From assembly GCA_002450335.1 (NCBI GenBank), contig DJZB01000067.1, forward strand, positions 6,651-15,060: a stretch of DNA of 8,410 bases, read 5' to 3'. Below are positions 4,888 through 8,410 of this stretch, piece by piece. A program made the position numbers and the translations under genes. This stretch comes from Rhodobiaceae bacterium UBA6963 (GTDB lineage Bacteria > Pseudomonadota > Alphaproteobacteria > RS24). Every line of letters starts with the position of its first letter. Positions within the stretch are counted from its first letter, which is position 1. The notes under the pieces were generated by a model. That model did not search any database. It was not told the origin of the DNA and saw nothing but the letters and a program-made list of their open reading frames with translations.

Positions 4888-5640
4888 ATGAAAATCTTAG
4901 TGCCCGTCAAACGTGTCGTTGACTACAATGTGAAGATTCGCGTCAAACCCGATCAAACCGGCGTTGATTTGGCGAATGTCAAAATGTCAATGAACCCATT
5001 TTGTGAAATTGCAGTTGAAGAGGCTGTGCGTCTGCAAGAAGCAGGCACAGCTACTGAAGTGATTGCGGTTTCCGTCGGCCCTGCGCAAGCGCAGGAGACT
5101 ATCAGAACAGCGCTGGCAATGGGCGCTGATAGAGGTATCCTCATCCAAACGGATGTAGAGGTCGAACCCCTTGCCATTGCCAAACTACTTAAAGGTGTCG
5201 TGGAAGCTGAAAGCCCCGACCTTGTTATCCTCGGCAAGCAAGCCATTGACGGTGATAACAATCAGACTGGGCAAATGTTGGCCGCTCTACTGGGCTGGCC
5301 ACAAGGTACTTTTGCCTCTGAAATCAAGCCCGAAGCTGGCAATATTGGTGTGACCCGTGAGATTGATGGGGGGCTTCAGACTATCAAGCTCAACCTCCCG
5401 GCCATTGTCACAACAGATTTGCGCTTGAACGAGCCAAGATACGCCTCATTGCCAAATATTATGAAGGCCAAAAAGAAGCCTATTGATGAGAAAACACCTG
5501 AAGATTATGGCGTTGATGTCACCCCACAACTCGAAATCGTTAAAGTTGCCGAGCCACCCGTGCGGGAAGCCGGCGTTAAAGTCGAAACCATTCAAGAATT
5601 AGTTGATAAACTGAAAAATGAAGCAGGAGTCCTGTCATGA
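4888..5640 (+). CDS. etfB: Electron transfer flavoprotein beta subunit
   Basis: Together with EtfA it forms the soluble heterodimeric FAD/AMP carrier that takes electrons from acyl-CoA dehydrogenases to ETF:ubiquinone oxidoreductase. The protein has 250 residues, the usual length. Motifs are the [20 protein letters not shown] start, the AMP-site region [22 protein letters not shown] (116-137) and [23 protein letters not shown] (175-197). The last contains the partner-recognition loop whose Leu (L188 here) inserts into dehydrogenase partners in the human protein. The ATG at 4888 is chosen over a GTG at 4840 because AAGGA lies 7 bases upstream (4876-4880) and the family begins exactly here; the earlier start would also run through the inverted repeat. 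The stop overlaps the etfA start as ATGA. Confidence 0.97.
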   Translation: MKILVPVKRVVDYNVKIRVKPDQTGVDLANVKMSMNPFCEIAVEEAVRLQEAGTATEVIAVSVGPAQAQETIRTALAMGADRGILIQTDVEVEPLAIAKLLKGVVEAESPDLVILGKQAIDGDNNQTGQMLAALLGWPQGTFASEIKPEAGNIGVTREIDGGLQTIKLNLPAIVTTDLRLNEPRYASLPNIMKAKKKPIDEKTPEDYGVDVTPQLEIVKVAEPPVREAGVKVETIQELVDKLKNEAGVLS

Positions 5641-6563
5641 ATACACTCGTAATTGCAGAACATGATAACCAGACCATTGCAGACGCCACTAAAAAAGCCA
5701 TTTCTGCGGCGATTGCGCTCGGCAAAGATGTTCACCTTCTTGTTGCCGGTGAAAATTGCGCTGACGCTGTAGCCGATGCCGCAAAAATTGACGGTGTCGC
5801 CAAAGTTTTAAAAGCCGATGATGCAGCCTTCGCCAAATTACTCGCCGAGCCGCTTGCGGATCTCGTCGTTAGTATGGCAGATGGCTATAGTGCGATTATT
5901 ACTGCCGCTACAACCAATGGCAAAAACTTCATGCCGCGGATTGCCGCGCTTTTGGACATGCCCCAACTTTCTGACATTACCGCTGTTGTTGACGCCAATA
6001 CATTTGAACGTCCTATTTATGCAGGTAATGCCATTCAAACAGTTAAAGTTTCGAGCGCAACAATAGTCATGACAGTGCGCGCCACCGCCTTCCCGGCAGC
6101 GGGAGAAGGTGGGTCTGCAAGTGTTGAAGATTTGACCAGCACCGGAGATAAAGGCATTTCAGAATATGTTGGCGAAGAGCTAACTGTTTCTGACCGTCCT
6201 GAACTGACTTCTGCCAAAATTGTTATTTCCGGCGGACGTGGCATGCAATCCGGTGATAATTTCACAATTCTAGAAAGCGTTGCCGACAAACTCGGTGCAG
6301 CTGTTGGTGCTTCACGTGCAGCAGTTGATGCCGGTTTTGTGCCTAATGACTACCAGGTCGGACAAACAGGTAAAGTTGTCGCCCCTGAACTGTATATTGC
6401 CGTCGGCATTTCCGGCGCAATTCAGCATCTGGCGGGCATGAAGGACTCAAAAGTCATCGTTGCCATTAACAAAGATGAAGAAGCACCGATTTTTCAGGTC
6501 GCGGATTATGGCCTTGTGGCAGATCTTTTCAACGCTGTTCCTGAACTCGACAGCGCACTATAA
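5637..6563 (+). CDS. etfA: Electron transfer flavoprotein alpha subunit
   Basis: This subunit carries most of the FAD-binding site of ETF. The 308-residue protein has the N-terminal alpha/beta domain ([11 protein letters not shown]..) and the C-terminal flavin domain: SGGRGM (198-203), [10 protein letters not shown] (224-233), the signature [22 protein letters not shown] (243-264) and [17 protein letters not shown] (278-297). These fit the classical acyl-CoA-oxidising ETF; there is no ferredoxin-like extension as seen in some FixB or bifurcating types. AGGAG at 5624-5628 lies 8 bases before the ATG. The 4-base overlap with etfB suggests coupled translation and equal dosage. hbd follows after 38 bases. 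Confidence 0.97.
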   Translation: MNTLVIAEHDNQTIADATKKAISAAIALGKDVHLLVAGENCADAVADAAKIDGVAKVLKADDAAFAKLLAEPLADLVVSMADGYSAIITAATTNGKNFMPRIAALLDMPQLSDITAVVDANTFERPIYAGNAIQTVKVSSATIVMTVRATAFPAAGEGGSASVEDLTSTGDKGISEYVGEELTVSDRPELTSAKIVISGGRGMQSGDNFTILESVADKLGAAVGASRAAVDAGFVPNDYQVGQTGKVVAPELYIAVGISGAIQHLAGMKDSKVIVAINKDEEAPIFQVADYGLVADLFNAVPELDSAL

Positions 6564-6601
6564 CATAAAGCATCTATAGGGTTGCTTGTTGGGAGAGTTT
6601 T

Positions 6602-7477
6602 ATGAGCATCCAGAGGATTGCAATCATTGGGGCTGGACAAATGGGAAGTGGCATTGCACATGTCTTTGCCCTCGCCGGCTGCGATGTTTTGCTCAATGAC
6701 GTATCTGTTGATCGGATAGAAACAGGCATAGCGTCTATAACCGGCAACCTCAATCGTCAGGCAGCAAAAAGCAAAATCACTGAAGCGGAAAGAGACAAAG
6801 CACTCGGCCAAATTCATATTGCCGCCAGCCTTAATAATATTTCTGATGTGGATATGGTTATTGAAGCCGCAACTGAAAATGAAGAGCTTAAAGTATCTAT
6901 CTTAAAAGAAGTCTGTGCCGTTATAGGGCCTGACACAATTATTGCTTCCAACACATCATCAATCTCTATCACGCGACTGGCTTCGGCAACTGATAGACCG
7001 GAAAAATTCATTGGCATGCATTTCATGAATCCAGTTCCGGTGATGCAACTTGTTGAGATTATCCGTGGCATTGCCACATCGGATGAAACCTATCAAAGCT
7101 CAAATGAGTTGGTGCAACGCATTGGCAAAACATCCGCCTTATCAGAAGACTTTCCGGCTTTTATTGTAAACCGCGTTCTCCTTCCCATGATCAATGAAGC
7201 TGTATTCGCTCTTTATGAGGGTGTCGGCACAGTAGATAGCATAGACAAGGCCATGAAACTGGGCGCCAATCATCCTATGGGGCCGTTGCAACTTGCCGAT
7301 TTTATCGGGCTGGATACCTGTCTGAGTATCATGCAAGTGCTTTATGAAGGGCTGGGTGACAGCAAATATCGCCCATGCCCCTTACTGACAAAATACGTCG
7401 AAGCTGGCTGGTTGGGTGTTAAAACTGATAAAGGCTTCTATGACTATTCAGGGGAAAGCCCTGTTGCGACACGTTAA
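6602..7477 (+). CDS. hbd: 3-hydroxybutyryl-CoA / 3-hydroxyacyl-CoA dehydrogenase
   Basis: It oxidises or reduces the 3-hydroxyl group of acyl-CoA with NAD(P), in the cytoplasm. The 291-residue protein is the standalone short form, without a hydratase domain. The Rossmann nucleotide loop is [11 protein letters not shown] (10-20), with an acidic D33 after the second strand suggesting NAD(H) use. The active site matches the human short-chain enzyme in spacing: S119 (ASNTSS), H140 (GMHFMNP), E152 (QLVEIIRG) and N190 (FIVNR). The C-terminal domain has [15 protein letters not shown] and ends [16 protein letters not shown] (6591-6595) lies 6 bases before the ATG. It follows etfA by 38 bases with no terminator, so it probably belongs to the same operon. 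Linkage to etf suggests fatty-acid or short-chain acyl-CoA oxidation, or hydroxybutyrate/PHB turnover; these cannot be separated from sequence alone. Confidence 0.94.
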   Translation: MSIQRIAIIGAGQMGSGIAHVFALAGCDVLLNDVSVDRIETGIASITGNLNRQAAKSKITEAERDKALGQIHIAASLNNISDVDMVIEAATENEELKVSILKEVCAVIGPDTIIASNTSSISITRLASATDRPEKFIGMHFMNPVPVMQLVEIIRGIATSDETYQSSNELVQRIGKTSALSEDFPAFIVNRVLLPMINEAVFALYEGVGTVDSIDKAMKLGANHPMGPLQLADFIGLDTCLSIMQVLYEGLGDSKYRPCPLLTKYVEAGWLGVKTDKGFYDYSGESPVATR

Positions 7478-7493
7478 AGTTTGTCAAAGAATA

Positions 7494-8171
7494 TTAAGGA
7501 GCTGAAACCTCGGTTTCTCCTTCTAGCTCACCGGAGATTAACGCCTCCAGAAACACTTTTACTTCAGGCGCGTCCCAAACTGCTTCTCCTGCTAGCCGAC
7601 CAATTTCACGTCCTTGCATATCAAGCAGTAGAGTTGTCGGTAATCCAAAAAGCCCCGTATCCCTTGCGGCTTGACTTTTAGGGTCATGGAAAAACTCTAG
7701 TTCCTTAATATTCAAATCAGTGAGAAATTTTTTCGGCTTATCAGCACTGCCTCGATCCGTACTCAGCGCAACCACTTTAAGAGGCTGACCCTTAAAATGG
7801 GTTTGAAGCGCATCAAGTGAAGGCATTTCTTCCCGACAAGGCACACACCATGTCGCCCAGAAATTCAACACAACATAATTGCCCGCAAATATATCCAGCC
7901 CAACGCTTTCTCCTGCTGCATTAAAGAATGACAGTTCTTTGAATATTTTGGGAGTTTTGTGGAACACCATTTTTTTTAAATTCCCCGTCGCATAGTCTGA
8001 GTAGGGCGACGCGACCAAGGTGGGGCCAGTGTCAGTATTTTCTTGTTCAGATACTGCATCATCAGGGTTGCCAGAGGGGGGGCTGGTCATGTAGAAAGCC
8101 GCAACGCCGCTTAGGAAGGCAATAATGATAATTATCGGCAAAAGCCTTATTTTTGGTGTCGGTTTTGTCAT
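7494..8171 (-). CDS. tlpA: TlpA-like membrane-anchored thioredoxin-family protein
   Basis: A 225-residue protein with one N-terminal anchor helix (about 10-28, LPIIIIIAFLSGVAAFY), a Ser/Asp/Glu-rich periplasmic linker (29-60) and a thioredoxin fold of the AhpC/TSA-TlpA type. The active site is WATWCVPC (C109, C112), and the cis-proline loop is GLPTT (P178). TlpA in Bradyrhizobium is a periplasmic reductant for copper delivery and cytochrome oxidase assembly, and its gene is also divergent from argH. The same job is likely but inferred. The frame stays open to 8303, but the 44 extra residues are hydrophilic and would overlap argH, whereas the ATG at 8171 gives a normal signal anchor. No strong ribosome site is seen (GGAAG is about 11 bases off). 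Its stop lies 16 bases from the hbd stop. Confidence 0.9.
   Translation of the reverse strand: MTKPTPKIRLLPIIIIIAFLSGVAAFYMTSPPSGNPDDAVSEQENTDTGPTLVASPYSDYATGNLKKMVFHKTPKIFKELSFFNAAGESVGLDIFAGNYVVLNFWATWCVPCREEMPSLDALQTHFKGQPLKVVALSTDRGSADKPKKFLTDLNIKELEFFHDPKSQAARDTGLFGLPTTLLLDMQGREIGRLAGEAVWDAPEVKVFLEALISGELEGETEVSAP
7498..7520. terminator. Small hairpin at the hbd/tlpA convergent end (weak terminator candidate)
   Basis: GAAAC (7504-7508) pairs with GTTTC (7513-7517) around a CTCG loop. Outer GGA (7498-7500) and TCC (7518-7520) could extend it past a 3-base bulge. It lies inside the last codons of tlpA, just beyond the hbd stop. Neither strand has a proper run of T after it, so any termination would be weak. 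Confidence 0.2.
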
Positions 8172-8201
8172 GTTTCTATATGCTTCCCTTAGGAGTTTAA
8201 T

Positions 8202-8410
8202 ATGAGCCAAAAAATGTGGGGCGGTCGGTTTGATGACGGGCCCGATGATATTATGGAAGAAATTAATGCTTCCATCGGATTTGACCAGCGACTTGCACAT
8301 CAAGATGTTGCGGGATCAATGGCGCATTGCCAAATGCTTATGGATACCGGCATTTTGTCTCAAGAAGACGGACAAACCATCTTAGACGGACTTAACCAAA
8401 TAGAGAAAGA
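8202..8410 (+). CDS. argH: Argininosuccinate lyase, N-terminal part (cut by window end)
   Basis: Sixty-nine codons are present and the gene continues beyond the window. The product begins [20 protein letters not shown], continues [20 protein letters not shown] and then [18 protein letters not shown]. The WGGRF opening, the EINASIGFD block and the QD-AGS-AH block are diagnostic of argininosuccinate lyase. This enzyme splits argininosuccinate into arginine and fumarate in the last step of arginine synthesis. AGGAG at 8191-8195 lies 6 bases before the ATG. It diverges from tlpA with only 30 bases between the start codons, so its promoter must lie mostly inside the tlpA coding sequence. The catalytic Ser loop is outside the window and cannot be checked. 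Confidence 0.93.
   Translation, partial: MSQKMWGGRFDDGPDDIMEEINASIGFDQRLAHQDVAGSMAHCQMLMDTGILSQEDGQTILDGLNQIEK

Noticed and set aside
6568..6587. AAGCA/TGCTT inverted repeat between etfA and hbd
   Set aside because: The stem is only 5 bp with a 10-base loop and no T-run, so it is not a credible terminator; etfA and hbd are better read as one transcript.
8121..8136. Fur-box-like AATAATGATAATTATC upstream of argH
   Set aside because: It lies within the run of Ile codons of the tlpA membrane helix, where ATT/ATA/ATC codons produce such a pattern, and neither gene is an obvious iron-regulated target.
8172..8303. Longer tlpA start at 8303 adding 44 residues
   Set aside because: The extension is hydrophilic and lies entirely on the complement of argH and the 30-base gap. 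The ATG at 8171 gives a normal membrane anchor directly at the N-terminus.

Overview
This window comes from an alphaproteobacterium of moderate GC content, probably a free-living aerobic one. No marker gene fixes the taxon. The assignment rests on the gene set and its order: yqaA/dsbB, coq7, an HNH nuclease, gluQ, a HIG1-type small membrane protein, a PduO-type adenosyltransferase, etfB-etfA and hbd, then tlpA divergent from argH. The 61-residue HIG1-domain protein, the Coq7-type hydroxylase and the tlpA/argH pairing all point to this class.

Left block (1-1575, + strand). The probable tail of an upstream gene, with a KDP repeat, overlaps a large membrane-protein gene. That gene fuses a C-terminally shortened YqaA/DedA (VTT) domain in frame to a complete DsbB domain. 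It overlaps coq7 by 4 bases (ATGA). DsbB passes electrons to ubiquinone and Coq7 makes ubiquinone, so the pair is metabolically coherent.

Middle block (1576-4077). An HNH endonuclease gene on the minus strand ends directly against the coq7 stop codon. A 180-base AT-rich divergent region carries a strong predicted promoter for the nuclease. It also carries a predicted promoter for gluQ placed so close to the ATG that the message would be leaderless. The gluQ product has lost two of the four positions that bind zinc in GluQ-RS enzymes. Next come a HIG1-domain two-helix protein and then a PagL-like outer-membrane lipid A deacylase with its own good promoter, which looks like an accessory gene inserted into a core cluster.

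Right block (4133-7477, + strand). A PduO-type cob(I)alamin adenosyltransferase is followed by the etfB-etfA-hbd cluster, which serves acyl-CoA dehydrogenation and 3-hydroxyacyl-CoA metabolism. A perfect 7-bp dyad lies between the predicted promoter and etfB and could be an operator.

Right edge (7494-8410). A membrane-anchored TlpA-like thioredoxin gene on the minus strand converges on hbd with a 16-base gap. It diverges from argH, cut by the window end, with only 30 bases between the start codons. No RNA genes, insertion sequences, CRISPR arrays or long repeats were seen. No stretch over 300 bases lacks a gene. The most unusual feature is the YqaA-DsbB fusion.
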